64,000 bases of DNA, taken from contig BQMF02000178.1 in the NCBI GenBank assembly GCA_027922465.2, positions 434,001 through 498,000 of the forward strand, in the 5' to 3' direction. Shown here one piece after another: positions 45,540 through 58,588 of the stretch. The notes beneath the pieces were generated by a model, which was not told the DNA's origin, made no database searches, and worked only from the letters and a program-made list of their open reading frames with translations. Position numbers and translations under genes: made by a program. Source of the stretch: Turritopsis dohrnii (lineage: Eukaryota > Cnidaria > Hydrozoa > Anthoathecata > Oceaniidae). Every line of letters begins with the position of its first letter. Position 1 is the stretch's first letter.

Positions 45540-48500
45540 CTAGAAAGTAATAAGAAATAAAAACATTTCAGAAGGGCACATGGAAATCCAAACTATTTGC
45601 AACTGTAACCAGGACCGGAAGAGGGTAGTAGATAATCCGAACGTAAATAAATATTCATACGCTCTTATGTAAATCTCATGCACTGGAAAATGTCCATTAT
45701 TTTGAGGAAGGGATTGGAAAATAATTTACAAAAGAACAAAACGCTGAAGGAACAACAAAATAAAAAAAAGTACCGTTTGTTCTCAAATTGAATTCGCTGT
45801 TTTCGAGATTTACACTGGAAAAAAAGGATGATGTACTCAAGAACTAACAGTGGCTATGCTGTCAGTCTTCAAGACAGAATTTGTCGTGCAGATTTACCTT
45901 TGTTACATGCAATTCACATTGTCACATAGGATCACTGAACAAAAACGTTTTAGCTTCTTAAATTAGTAAAATAAGGATCTTGAAACGACGGCCTGCTTGA
46001 AAAAAGCTCACTTTGTGTGCAGGGTTTACCTCGCTGTGTATCTCTCATCTGAATTGACATTTCTTCTTCTTTTGAAAAAAATTATCAACAAGACTATTGC
46101 AATTAGAAGAATGGCTCCAACAGGAATGTATATTTTCAATTTCTTCTCAAAAGATTGTACAGCTATAAAATTAAGGGGAACAGTCGTTTATTATGACATT
46201 GTCTTTTAAGCCTGTGGAAATAATGAGTTAGAAGCACTTGCTTTGATTTGGTGAAATAAATAATTCTGGAAAAGGAACTCGCAAAGAAATATATTTATGC
46301 GACTTTTAAGGTTCTCCTCTAACTCGTATTAGAAATCAAGATAAAAATCTTCTGATTTATGTTGGCACTAGCAAGAGCCTAAACTAGTAAGACATCTCAA
46401 AAAGCGCCTGAAGTTATGTTATGACAAGATATGACTAGGGAGAGCTATAAAAAGCATTTTTTGAGTCTGCTACATTACAAGGACAGTATTATACACAAAG
46501 AATTTTCGTAATTCCGTAGTCACACTTCGATTGTAATTACGACATCAACGAAATGAGCAATAAGAACTGTTGATAAGTTTTAACTTACAAAACAGCAGCA
46601 TTCTCACATACCTCTACAGCCAGTCACTGGATTGCAATCATCGCATGAACACTTCTGTAGACAGTTCTTCCCAAATCTACCAGCTGGACAGGCTAAAACA
46701 TTGTCAAAAATGAAATTTCCAATAATAAAAAATCATATGATCTTATTCCTGAATCATGATTACTTTGAAGAACTTTTACTTTATTCAGATGCTTAAAATC
46801 GTTTATTATGATTGAAGAGATTTAAATAAGAACGATAGGAAACAGCAAATTATTATGAATTGGGACACTGAGCTTTTGAAGAAAAAGTACTTTTACAAGT
46901 TCATATTTTATTTAAAGTTTGACAAAATACCCTTAAACACACCATAAGTTAATTACAAGAGATAAAATAGGAATGAGTATCTTTACTTTCATTACAAAAT
47001 CTGTCTCCCATTAAACCAGCTTTGCACTGGCATCGTCCAAACACATGATGGCATTTACCAGTCATGCCTGTTCTGTTGCAAGGACATGCAAATTCAAAAA
47101 AACGTCCTTCTTTGCATACTAAAATATTACAATTATTATTATGAATTGACTCAGATTACGAATTAATTTTCACCTGATTCGACATCGAATTATCGATCAA
47201 CGAATCGAAGACAAAGGATTTGACTCTTTAAGATGGAACTCAATTCAAAGTGTGATGCACCAACTTGGAATTTGTAATTATATATACTCCGTTTTGTAAT
47301 TATTTGGCTTTGTGTATACTTTCACGTAAATATCGATTATGATTATAAAAAATAAAAAATTTTACATACAAAAAAAAAAAAAAAAAAAATATTACAATAG
47401 ATAGATATCAGTATCACTTGTAAAAAAATCAACTCACGTTTTTATGCACTGAAGATGATTTTAATCGAAAAGCTTTTGCTATTTTCAACAGAAGTCTCAT
47501 CTATTTTTCACGTATGTTTTAACCTGGCATGATATTATTCTACAGATATCAGTAAACAAAGGGAAATTAGATTTACAATTCCCATGAGACGATCAAAATA
47601 AAATGTGTGATATGGGAATTAGTGAAATATCGTGTAATTTTAATTGATAGACGAAAAACGGCTTTGAAATATCATTGAAATAATATGTATTCTCTTGATG
47701 TTAACAAAGCGTTTTGTAGCAGTACAAATTATATATTGTGGTACCTGATTGGCATCTTCGACCCATATAGCCTTTCCTGCAAGGACACTGACCACTTTGT
47801 ACATCACATTCCAAACTTAGTGTTGAGTTCACATTTATTCTAACACAGTTGCATTCGTCTTTGCAATTAAAACCCCAGTGTCCAGAGCTACATACTAAAT
47901 GAATTCAGAACAGTGTGACTGACTCAAGAAAATCTTGAATGGTTTTATCAGCAAAGTGATTGCAATGGAAAAAAGTCAAACATACTTTTAGTGCAATCTT
48001 CACCAGTGAAACCTGATTTGCAAAAGCATTCACCATTGTCAGCACTACAATTCACAGAATTATTCTGGTAGCAGCCGCAAGGCAAAACGCAGTCTGTTCC
48101 AAATTTCCAATGAGGGCAAGCTTGAAATGTTAAATGTTAAGTTATGTAAGAACCACAAAGACAATACGGAGAAATGTTTAGATAAAATTTATTTACTTAC
48201 ATTTTTCACATTTCTTTCCTGTCCACCCATTCAAACAAATACATAAACCATCCTTTTTATTACATTTTCCATTTCCGCAGCTGCAATTTTTCTCACAATA
48301 ATATCCATAATACCCCTCATCACATTCTTGAGAAAAATTAACATTCCTAGCCTTTCAAAAGGATAACGATCAATATGAAAGAGATAAGGTTATTAAATGA
48401 GTGGTTCATTAAGCTTGGTTTCCATCAGGCGCTAAATCGCGTTAAACAGGTGGGTTAAACCGAGATAAATTTTAACTCGCAATGGAAACGATGATGATTC

Positions 48501-51500
48501 ATTAGCGTTTCAATTTCATCTCGAATTAGCGCCGATTAACCCGGAATTTAAATATCAAAACTTTTTGATATTTTAACACGAATTAGCGCGTTGCCACCTG
48601 CTTTATCAAAGAATACCGACATTCGTATTAGAAATTACTATGTTCACAATCAAAATCAGATCTATTTACTCGTTACTACAAGGAAGTTGAGTAAAATTGT
48701 GTTCACTATGGCAGAAAAAACGACGAAAATGTATTTTTAAATGCAATTTTAGCTGCAACTATAAATGGCTGCAAATAATATTCCCTATCACTAGCTTGAA
48801 GTTCTTGTACTAACTGATGATAGTCACCAAGCTGCTCTCTTTTCAGAAAGATGTCTCGAACCCAAAATCTAGGTTGCTTCCTCTTACATTTTTTTGTTCT
48901 TTTGTTCTTTTTTGTCTTAAGATCTAAAGCAAAAGTTCTTCCTCGATGTTATCTGTCATGTTTCATTCGAAGAAAGAATTAAACCCGCGTTAATTTTTTT
49001 TTTAAGTGGAAACGTCTTCGAGCTAATACTCAATATGATTAACTCCAGAGACAAAAATTAACCCGAAAAAATTAACGCGATTTAGCGCCTAATGGAAACC
49101 AAGCTTTAAACTCAAATTAGCAACACCAAAAATGAATGTCACCACGGTTCAGTGCAAGTACACCATATATTGAAATGAAATTGGTGCGCATTCGAAAGCA
49201 ACCTCTAATAAATCATATTTTATGTAATACTACTTTCTTTTCACATCTCCATTTGTAATTTGTGGGCATAATTGATATGAAACATATTTTGACAGTTATT
49301 TCTCAGAGATTATGTCACAGCTAATTTAAACTGCTGTATGAAAAAGCCAAACATATGTTAATTATCCATTGGTATTCTGATGGTATGTTTAGACTCCTAT
49401 GCTAAACATTCATGAAGCTAAAGATGAAGATCTGGAGAAGAAAATTTGCTCTAAATAAAATATCTTTTAAACCTTTATCACAGAGTGTTCCTATAAAGCC
49501 TTCTGTACAATTACAGCTACCATTTACGTGATTGCACAAAGCACCATTTTGACAAGCACAGATTGATTCACAGTCTTGGCCATAAGTCCCACTGACACAT
49601 TCTAAATCGGAGAAGCGTAATATAAACGTACAATTGAACTTAAGGAAAATTAGAAAAGTTATAAGGAGCTGGCGAGGAAACTTATTAAGTAGAGGAAGGT
49701 TGGCAGAATTCAGCTAAAACCTAACAGTTTCTCACTAGCTTTTTTCCCACATCCTTTGCATTTTTATATAACTGGTCGTTCTATAGAGAAAGTGTTATCA
49801 TCGGAAGCACTACGACCACTACGGCTAGAGCTGGATGACTTTTTTTCTCTGTACATATCTTAGTTTATTTATTGAAAAGAAATCATTGGCAAAAGAATGC
49901 CTCTTTCCGAATTGTTTGGCCTCTCAAAATAAAATTTGACGTGCCCGGCAACGAATGCTACAAGTGAACAATCATTTAGTGCACTACGCCGTGCAAAAAT
50001 GTATCTCCAAAGTATCATGACACAAAAACATCTAAACCATGTCATGGTGTTACATATTTATAAAGATTGAACAGATTCGTTGAAATTCGCTGATGTAGCC
50101 AATGATTTTGTGAGTGGTTCTGAATACCCGCGTTCAGAGCAATTTAAAGCGATTGATTTCAAAAGAACACAGAGCCCTGTTAAATTGAAATCTACGCAAA
50201 TATCTATATATATATTTACGATTTTGGCTTTGCATGTTTGACTTTCATCGTTTTGTATTAAAGAACAACGCACTTTAGAAATCTAGTAAACAGCGTTTAT
50301 TCACTTGCATTGCAAAAATGTTATGACTTTAGATGGTTTCCTCGAAAATTCGTTAGTCATATAGAAAGCATTGTGTTAATATCATTTGTTTATATAAGAT
50401 ATATCAAAACAACATAAAAAGTCACTTTTCGGAAATATTACTTTTGATCAAATATTTTAACGATTGATAGCTGTTTCAAAGGCTTAAAAGTTTAAAATTT
50501 TCTTCGTTGCCCAACTATAGTGACCGAGAGCTTTCCATACGTCATTTGATTTGGTCGGGCTTCGACCGGGCCTGGCTTATCAATAATGACCATACACCTG
50601 TGTAGATTGCTACGTACCCAAATGACACCGCTTTCCGTAAAACCCAGGTGTACAAGTGCATTTTCCATCACGAGAATCACAGTGAGCACCATTTTCACAT
50701 TCACATGATTGAGAACAGTTTCGTCCATAAAAACCTTCTGGGCAAACTATATAGAAAAATCAAATGTAGAAATAACGTATTAAAATTATTGTGTTCACAT
50801 GGTTACACTGACACCTGTTCCAGCAACCGAACTTCACTAAATTCTGGTATACTTCAAAACTATGTATACCTTGAGCCTTATCACAACTTGGTGGTAGCCA
50901 CCCATTTGCACAAGAGCAATTTCCTTTAATAGCATGACACCTAAAAACAGCCATATTAATCATCATCATAAAACAAAGAAAAAGAATCAGGATATATTGA
51001 AATAAAAGTGTCAATCAAACCGTAATGTGTTGGTTTTATTACAATTACAGTCATCCATACAACCATTACCATATTTCCAATCTGGACATTCTAAATATTT
51101 TCAAGCATAATACATTGATCACTCTTCATGCTTGGACTTTTCTTTTTATTTACTCAGTTTATAACACTTGATAACTCAACTAGAAGCCATTTGACGTCTT
51201 CATTGCGAACGAAAATGAAAATTCAACGAGCATAAACAACGTTTATGCATAGATAACCTTCATAACGTTGAAAAGTCAGATAAAGCCACAAGGATCAGCA
51301 AACCTTCAAACCTTTCAAAAAAAGTAGTGAAGTCTTATATAAATCTATCGTAAGTTATGCTATTATTTACCAGTTTATTTAATTAAGATTATTTAACATT
51401 CGTGATATCTTCGGCTAGGGCTCCCCATAATAAGACACTCCATCCACCTGTTTCTACCTGGTATTTAAGGTTTTGAATGCCAAATAAGCGATTTTATTCA

Positions 51501-54500
51501 CCATTGCAAGTGCCGTGTTAATGTTATGCGTTTCATCGTGGACATGTTGTGGCAACAGAACCAAGATGTATCGATTTAAAAAAAATCCAAAAATTTCAAA
51601 TTTCCACGTTTTTGCGAAATGGAGCAAAAAGGAGAGGAGCTCATTTGGCAAATGAAATATTGTCATCAAAATACTAACAGAGAGATGCATTTCGACTGCC
51701 GTAACTCGATGAAACTTCCTACAAGGTCATACAAAAAGTGCAAGTTGGCTCACTTACATCAGATTTTCCGAGTAGAATTCAGTTATATAACACCTTGGAC
51801 TGCTTACCAAAATGTAAAGTTGTCGCTGTGCTTTGAAGTTTGCTGGACTTGTCCTGTAACTGTCTAACTGGGAAACCATTACCTTCACGATATTGATGTA
51901 AGTTGCGGATGGGAACATATTGTTTGTTGACCTTTCTGACAATCTCTTATATTCAGATCAACGTATTTCTTATCCATTCCCTGTGTTACTACGTTTCAGC
52001 TATGTTTATTTAGTCTTGTATGTTGTATTTTGAACCACTGGCAACTGTTTGAGAGTTCTATTTATTTTCATGCACAACAACAAGCATTAATAATTAGTAG
52101 ATGAATAATCATATAATTTGCAATGAGACCACTTTTACACCAAAACTTTTCTTAATTGGTCCTTAGAGATTTTGAATTCTTTTTGCTAATTGGAAATGCA
52201 TGATAGTTTATGGCGTATTAGACTTTACCCTGGGGTAGTAGGACATGCAGAAAAAATTCACCTGAATTATTTCTAATGTAATCCATTATACTTTTTTGAA
52301 AAATTATTTCGCCTTTTGAACGATCGAAGATTGAAGTTTGGCTCACAAAAAATTTCTGTTTTGCTCTTTTCTATAAACAGCTCGTTTTTTTCATCTTCGT
52401 TTTTCTTCTTCCATTTTCATTATTCTTTCAAATTTTTTATATCATGAAAAAGTGCTTTTTAAGTTTGACACAGCGCTAAAAGAATTTTAAAAATATCTCA
52501 TAACCTTCAAATTTGCCAAGCATTTATAATAACTGTGCAAGTTCATTTGAAACGTACTTTAGTTACTCTATAATAAGTTCTTCATACATGAAAGTAGCCA
52601 TGGGCTAGTTGTAATAATTTTCATAAAATTACCACATCAAAACGAGGCGGGGAGTACGGTTTGGTAAAATTTTGACATTTGAAATAATACTGAAATATTT
52701 TGAATAGCAATATAACTAAAAAGTGCATTGTATTGATAAGCTTCCATTTGCGGAATTCGGAAAAATCATGTTTCGTTTAAACGAAACTATTTTTCTATAG
52801 ATTTGTAGGGAATTGTATTCAGCTTGTTAAAGTTGTTCGTGAATTTTTCCCTACAAAGTCATTAGAAACTTCACATCGACACTTGAAATAAGCGTGCAAA
52901 GTAATAATGTTTCTTTTGATACAACAAAAGGCTTTAAATCTCTGAAGTACCGTTTTAGTAGAGCAGTTTCAAAAGAATTCTCACAAGTAATTGATTTTTT
53001 TCGTGTAACAGGCTCGTTGAGTTTGCGTTAATTTTTTCAAGAAAACTAACAAAAGTAAGATTCTTTCGGTTTGACATGGATGCTTATTTCACGTACCCCG
53101 TTACTCGCTCGTCGGTATAAAGAAAATCCGGCCTTCACGTACGTATTCCACTTTTTCGCTGGCGAACGGGTGATAACACGCACCCACTCCGCAAATCTTA
53201 TATTTTGATTCTTGGCATATTTTGTATTAATTGTAAAGAAACTGATGATAGTGACTGTTCTCCAACAAGACCCAACAATGTAATTCATTGGCCATAGCCT
53301 GAAACCACATTCTTACACAAAACGCAAACGCTAACGCTAATACTTTCCCAGCGGGCAAACGACGTCTTTGAGACGTCTGATTTTAATCGTAAAATGGTCG
53401 TTTGGTTTTGAGATCGTTTTGCGACATTGTAAAGACGTCTGAAGATGGGACATCGCAATTGGGATCCTTTTACGATCAATTTGCAGTCATTAAACAGTAT
53501 AAATCGAGTAATACTAACATGTTTTATAGAATTTACATTCGTATCGAATTCTGTTTATTGATCGTGTGAGGGATGATTTTACGACGTTTTTGGGACGTCT
53601 TTATACAGATCAAATAACGACCTTCGAAACAATTAATAATTTAGGATCATTTTGCGACGTCGTAGAGACGTCTGAAAATGGGACGTCGCAATTGGGATCC
53701 TTTTACGATCAAATTGCAATCTGATGAAAATTTTCAAATTTCATTCGGCAGTCATTAAACAGTAAACTTCGAGCAACAACAACATACTCCATATGGAATA
53801 TATATTCGTACCGATTCTTTTTCTTGGTCGTGTGAGGGATGATTTCACGAAGTTTTGGGGACGTCTCTATACAGATTAAATTACGACCTTCGAAACAATT
53901 ATAAATTTTCAAAGAGATTAGTCAACAAAAATTCATCGAATATGTTTTACTACAGTTGCATGATTTAAAGAATTTAAAATAGACCAATCACAATTACGTA
54001 AGAAAAAGAGAAAATCCCGGGTTATAAAATTCACGTGTGATATAGAAAGTTTCAAAAGCAAAGACTTTCTTGTAAGAAAAGATTAATACTGTTAATAATG
54101 ATACATGTAACATAAGTTTCGATAAAAGACGTTTAGATAAAACTTAGAGGAATTATTTAAACACTAGCCGTCAAGGCGGCGTCGCTCGCCGCCCATATCC
54201 ACCTGCTCTGTATCACTCTATCAATAAACGTCAAATTTCCTTATAAACGGCTCGTACAACTTGTGTTCAACCAGAAGCAGATTCGAAGTCGCAACCTCTG
54301 GTAAAACCAATCTTTTATCAGTGTAACAATACACTCAAAACGTAGAGAGAGAAAACTTCAACTTTTTATTAGCTTTTGTTTTAAAAAAGTTACGCGCTCT
54401 AACATGGGTGCTATCAAACGTAAGGGGAAAATGGTTTCTCTTCTTAAAAAGATCACACGGGAGGAGAGAAAAAAAGGCACGTGCTAAATGAATAAAGTGA

Positions 54501-57500
54501 ATAAAAAAAAACGTTCGATCTGATTAAAATAGATTAAAAGAAATCGATTAAAACAAATTAAGACAACTATTATGACAAAAGCAAAAAAAATATTTTGTAT
54601 CATGATACTCTTTTTTTACCTATCGGTTTTTAAACATTTTGATTGCTCGAAAAAATGTTCACCCATCTCAGACAGTCAGGCAAGGATACGTTAGGATACA
54701 CTGGTAAACCGCACATGCTGCCACGTTCTGCCACTGCTGCTTTATGTTCAAAATGTTTAATCAGTTAGTTTCTTTGTATTTAGTTGATGTATTGTTTTCA
54801 AAACCAAGTCAACGTGGAATATAAAACTAACAATAATAATAAAAACAAAACGTTATTCCTATTAGTTCATCAGCCAAAAAAAGTCACGTTCGATTGGGAT
54901 TGCAATGTATTTGCTCTGAACTCACGTCGCACACAAAAAAAGAAATAATTTCGCTCACAACTTAATCTACCATTTTGCGTGACTTACAAACAAACGAACA
55001 AACAAACAAACAAACAAACAGACGGAGAATTGGCTATTAATATATAGACTAGCCGCCAAGGCGGCGTCGCTCGTCGCCCATGTTCAGCATGCGTTGACTT
55101 CACGAAAAATAAAATAAAGGAATTGCCAACCGAAAGTGTTACCATGTTGTAGAGCTCGAAAAATTGATCAAAAAAATGTATGGGATCGTTCCGCTACGAT
55201 CAACCGTTACAGAGATATCATTCTTCAAAGATTTTGATGACGTCACAGACCCCTCCCAAAAAAATTAGACCCAAATTTTTCGTCGCCCCATCGCCTGTAT
55301 CGCGGACCCCAAAAAACGTCAGTTATCCCTAGAGGCAGATTCGAAATCAAATATCAAATATCAGTTTAAACAATGGTTCAAAAAAAACCCAAATTTCATG
55401 ATGTGTTATTTATTTTTTAAAACAATCGTTGATCAGTACAACAATACACTCAAAACGTAGAGAGAAAAAAACTTTTTATTAGCTTTTGTTTTAAAAAAGT
55501 TACGCGCTCTAACATGGGTGTTATCAAACAGGGGGAAAATGGCTTCTCTTCTTAAAAAGTTCACACGGGAGGAGAGAAAAAAGGCACGTGCTAAATGAAT
55601 AAAGAGAATAAAAAAACGTTCGATCAGAAGCGCTTTATAAAAAGAAATTAAATTAATAAAAGAAAAGCAAAAAAAATATTTTGTTTCATGATACTCTTTT
55701 TTTACCTATCGGTTTTTAAACATTTTGATTGCTCGAAAAAAATGTTCACCCATCTCAGACAGTCAGGCAAGGATACGTTAGGATACACTGGTAAACCGCA
55801 CATGCTGCCACGTTCTGCCACTGCTGCTTTATGTCCAAAATGTTTAATCAGTTAGTTTCTTTGTATTTAGTTGATGTATTGTTTTCAAAGCCAAGTCAAC
55901 GTGGAATATAAAACTAACAATAATAATAAAAACAAAACGTTATTCCTATTAGTTCATCAGCCAAAAAAAGTCACGTTCGATTGGGATTGCAATGTATTTG
56001 CTCTGAACTCACGTCGCACACAAAAAATGAAATAATTTCGCTCACAACTCAATCTACCATTTTGCGTGACTTACAAACAAACGAACAAACAAACAAACAA
56101 ACAAACAAACAGACGGAGAATACGCTATTAATATATAGACTAGACGCCAAGGCGGCGTCGCTCACCGCCCATGTCCAGCCTCCTGCGTAGAGGTCACGAA
56201 AAATTAAATGAAGGAATTCGCAATGATAAGTGTGACCATGTTGTAGAGGTCGATAAATTGATCAAAAAAATATATGGGATCGTTTAGCTACGACCAACCG
56301 TTCCGAAGATATCCTTGATCAAATATTTTGATGACGTCACAGACCCGTCCCCCCAAAAAAATTAGACCCAAATTTTCATCACTCCATCGCCTGTATCGCG
56401 GACCACAAAAAACGTCAGTTATCCCTATTGGTTACCGAGATAATTTTCCCTAAACGTCGCATTCGATTAGGGTCTCAATACAATGGTTTCACACTGACGT
56501 CGCGCAAAAGAAGAGAAATAATTTATGTGTGATCTTACATTGCTGACTCTCTTTCGCAGTTCACATCTACCATTTTGCGTGACTTACAAACAAACAAACA
56601 AACAAACAAACAAACAGACAGAGAATCGGCTATTAATATATAGATGGCGTTTTGTCAAAGATAAACTGGCAAAGTGGAAATGGAAAAAACACCTTGTAAA
56701 GATACGATCCTGTTCAATGAAGTTAACGGTGAGTTTCTGTTTTCTGAATCCATTCGGCGGGTATAATTATACATATTTATACATTCTTGTTGAACTTAGT
56801 TTCAGCACTCCAGCATCAGAAAAGCACTGTAGATGACATAAAAAACTTCCGTTGATGCTCAAAGATCTCCTGACGTTTCTTGGGGTCTGCGATAAGGGTG
56901 ATAAGATGACAGAAAACTTGGGTCCAGACCTCCCACTGAAGAAATTGACAGCTACGCAGCGTATAGCGTTAGTGATTTCGGCAACCTATCACATAACGTA
57001 CGCAACATCTTTTACGTACATGACTTACCAAAGTTAATATAAATCTTGGTCCAGTAAAAAATAGCATTGGATAGCCTTGAAAGTTGTTTGAGATATAAAT
57101 AGGGCCATCGGTCGAGCAGCAACCACATTTACCTTCGCTGCCAAGCTTGTTTACCAAATCTCTTTCACTATATCGGTAGTTGTCGCTTTGTGCCCAAATA
57201 CACTTCCATTTCCTTATTTTGTGAGCCTTTGAAGTTTCACAATATTTCCTTTATTAATACTCATTTTCATGAATCACAACAAAAACGCATTCACTTTGCA
57301 TGTTTAGTTTAGGGCACTGTCAAACAGTCAATTTTTCGACAAACTGATTACACTGCAATGTAATCAATCATAGCAGTGTAATCAATTACACCTTCAGAGC
57401 ACAGATGCTATAAACTTGTTCCTAGCGCTCTTGTGGAGATGAAAATTGAAAATAGGAATGAATTTGCGCATGTCTATTTGCTTAAATGGTTTGCCGTAGC

Positions 57501-58588
57501 TTTTGAACATCGCGTCCTGTAAAAATGGCACCAAAAATCAGCGGGGAGGTGGAAAATTAGACATTTCAAGACATTTTTAAGCCTTATGAAAAAATTGCTT
57601 TGCGTACAGGCATAATTCTACCCATGTGATTAATAGTCGTAAAAAAACTTTTACGTGGAATACTAGTTATATTCTATTTTTGCTTCTACTTCTAAAGCTA
57701 AAGTAAGTTCTTAAACAATATTGGATCATGAACACTTCTTGAAAATTAAAAGGCGCTTTTGTCAAAATCATGGAGAAGACAAAAAGATGAAGACCAGAGG
57801 TATTAGTGCAGTTGAGAAGACATCCTAAGTTTTTAGAATTTTTTTGACTTTCTATGCCATTTTTTGTTTCACACTTTTACGGAAAATATATTTTGATTTT
57901 ATTCAGTCTACTTATTAGAGGCAACAGTTTTTCTCTAGCCTAATGAGAAAAGGAGTTTAGATTTCTTTCGTTTCACGTATCTCAGATAACCAGCAAAAAA
58001 TTATTAACACACTAATACGCTAATGAAATCGACTAATATTTGACATGCAGAATATCAGACGTAGTGATCACATAGGTGTTAACAACAAAATAAACATTAG
58101 TTACAACAATGTACGAAAGGAAACAACAAAACCTGTCGAGCAGCTTTTTCCAACATATCCAGGTAAACATGAACAGATATTGGGCTGCACACACTGACCA
58201 TGTTCACACCCGCCTCCAGGACTACAATCAGCTAGAACGGCTAGAATAATAAACTGAAATAAACTTTTAGAACATCTTATCATAAAAAGCAAGGGTCAAA
58301 ACTTACGAATGCATTGGTTCTTCTCTGTTCTAAAACCATTATAACACTGGCGATGTTGGTAAGATATTGCTTTCAGAATTTTCTTTTTTCCTTTCACATA
58401 TATTATCCTGAAAAATAATATACATAAGAGCAATGAATTAATGTTAAAAACTCATTTTTATCAAGCATGTAAATTTGTAAGATACGTACCGATATTTTGT
58501 TTGACAAAGCCTCCATATTCCCAACCAGCAGGTACGATAAGATACACGCTTTGAAACTACTAAATCTTGCCACTGTTCTTTATTGCAT
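45211..58588 (-). CDS. MEGF10/Draper/CED-1-like phagocytic receptor
   Basis: A spliced minus-strand gene. In order: two exons of an EMI domain (58490-58588, 58307-58407), an EGF exon (58133-58240), further EGF exons at 51021-51090, 50870-50940, 50618-50746, 49473-49601, 48201-48326, 47996-48120, 47745-47894, 46987-47116 and 46612-46692, a transmembrane exon (46030-46162), and a cytoplasmic exon (45211-45539). Family members bind 'eat-me' ligands on dying cells and signal engulfment. The signal-peptide exon is not identified and should lie beyond 58588. Exon phases fit by eye but were not confirmed. The 7-kb gap between the first and second EGF exons is large; two separate genes are possible but less likely, as only the left part has a membrane exon and only the right part has the EMI start. 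Confidence 0.7.
46030..46162 (-). CDS. Transmembrane exon of the receptor
   Basis: Encodes a juxtamembrane stretch, one helix ([19 protein letters not shown]) and a stop-transfer KRRR, oriented with the C-terminus inside. AG and GT borders are visible at 46163 and 46029. Confidence 0.75.
46612..51090 (-). CDS. EGF-repeat exons 2-10 of the receptor
   Basis: Nine exons, most coding for one EGF of the laminin-like MEGF type. Examples: [20 protein letters not shown] (50618-50746), [20 protein letters not shown] (49473-49601), [20 protein letters not shown] (48201-48326), [16 protein letters not shown] (47996-48120), [16 protein letters not shown] (47745-47894), [17 protein letters not shown] (46612-46692). 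Most begin at the same place before the first cysteine and have AG/GT borders, as expected for duplicated exons. Two short exons (51021-51090 and 50870-50940) together make one domain. Confidence 0.75.
47374..47393. repeat. Poly-A tract
   Basis: About 20 consecutive A in an intron of the receptor gene; no element body was recognised next to it. Confidence 0.7.
48412..49105 (-). mobile_element. PIF/Harbinger deletion derivative
   Basis: The ends AGCTTGGTTTCCAT(C/T)AGGCGC and TAAATCGCGTTAA are inverted at the other side, and TTA is duplicated outside (48409-48411, 49106-49108), the typical 3-bp Harbinger target. The 694-bp body keeps only the beginning of the transposase. It lies in an intron of the receptor gene. 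Confidence 0.85.
48724..48960 (-). pseudogene. Harbinger transposase N-terminal remnant
   Basis: The minus strand reads [20 protein letters not shown] and [17 protein letters not shown], the conserved N-terminal segment of PIF/Harbinger transposases (also in HARBI1-type proteins). It then runs into the right inverted repeat, so the catalytic domain is missing. Confidence 0.8.
51091..53340. other. Intron of the receptor gene, nothing recognised
   Basis: AT-rich. No exon with the EGF pattern, RNA gene or element end was found. Confidence 0.35.
53345..53900. repeat. About 250-bp tandem repeat, two copies, GACGTC-rich
   Basis: The series GATC.TTTTGCGAC..TG/CGTA.AGACGTCTGA, CGCAATTGGGATCCTTTTAC, GTCGTGTGAGGGATGATTT and CGACCTTCGAAACAATTA appears twice (53393-53640 and 53640-53900). 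The words GACGT/ACGTC recur about ten times in both orientations. Possibly a MITE tandem; no ends found. Confidence 0.65.
54164..55048 (-). mobile_element. Helitron, array copy A
   Basis: Minus-strand start TCTATATATTAATAGCCAAT at 55048; end at 54164 with hairpin GGCGGCG/CGCCGCC, spacer and CTAG, next to T. 885 bp, no gene. An ACAAACAA-type microsatellite lies near the 5' end. The outer half is nearly the same as in copy B. Confidence 0.8.
55049..56139 (-). mobile_element. Helitron, array copy B
   Basis: The 3' CTAG (55049-55052) abuts the 5' TC of copy A with no spacer. 1091 bp. It contains a segment (55080-55330) also found in copy C and in the Helitron at 61905, and a segment (55400-56110) shared with copy A. 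Confidence 0.8.
56140..56644 (-). mobile_element. Helitron, array copy C
   Basis: The 3' CTAG (56140-56143) abuts the 5' TC of copy B. 505 bp, lacking the A/B-shared segment. The 5' end at 56644 is next to T, so the whole array occupies one A/T target. Confidence 0.8.
56645..58132. other. Intron of the receptor gene, nothing firm
   Basis: A short inverted repeat around GATTACACTGCAATGTAATC and CAGTGTAATCAATTACAC lies at 57345-57390. No convincing exon. Confidence 0.35.
58133..58588 (-). CDS. EMI domain exons and first EGF exon of the receptor
   Basis: The first two exons read [20 protein letters not shown] and then [20 protein letters not shown] followed by [13 protein letters not shown], matching the EMI pattern (Y...C, W..C, YR......CC-type end). 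The third gives [20 protein letters not shown] and LPGYVGKSC, an EGF. EMI followed by EGF repeats is the signature of MEGF10/11, PEAR1, Draper and CED-1. Confidence 0.7.

Noticed and set aside
50760..51014. 84-codon minus-strand frame with a signal-peptide-like start
   Set aside because: Its useful part ([14 protein letters not shown]) is a receptor exon; the hydrophobic start is intron read in frame.
56969..57157. Cysteine-containing minus-strand frame (KCGCCSTDG) as an extra receptor exon
   Set aside because: It has neither the EGF cysteine spacing nor convincing splice borders.
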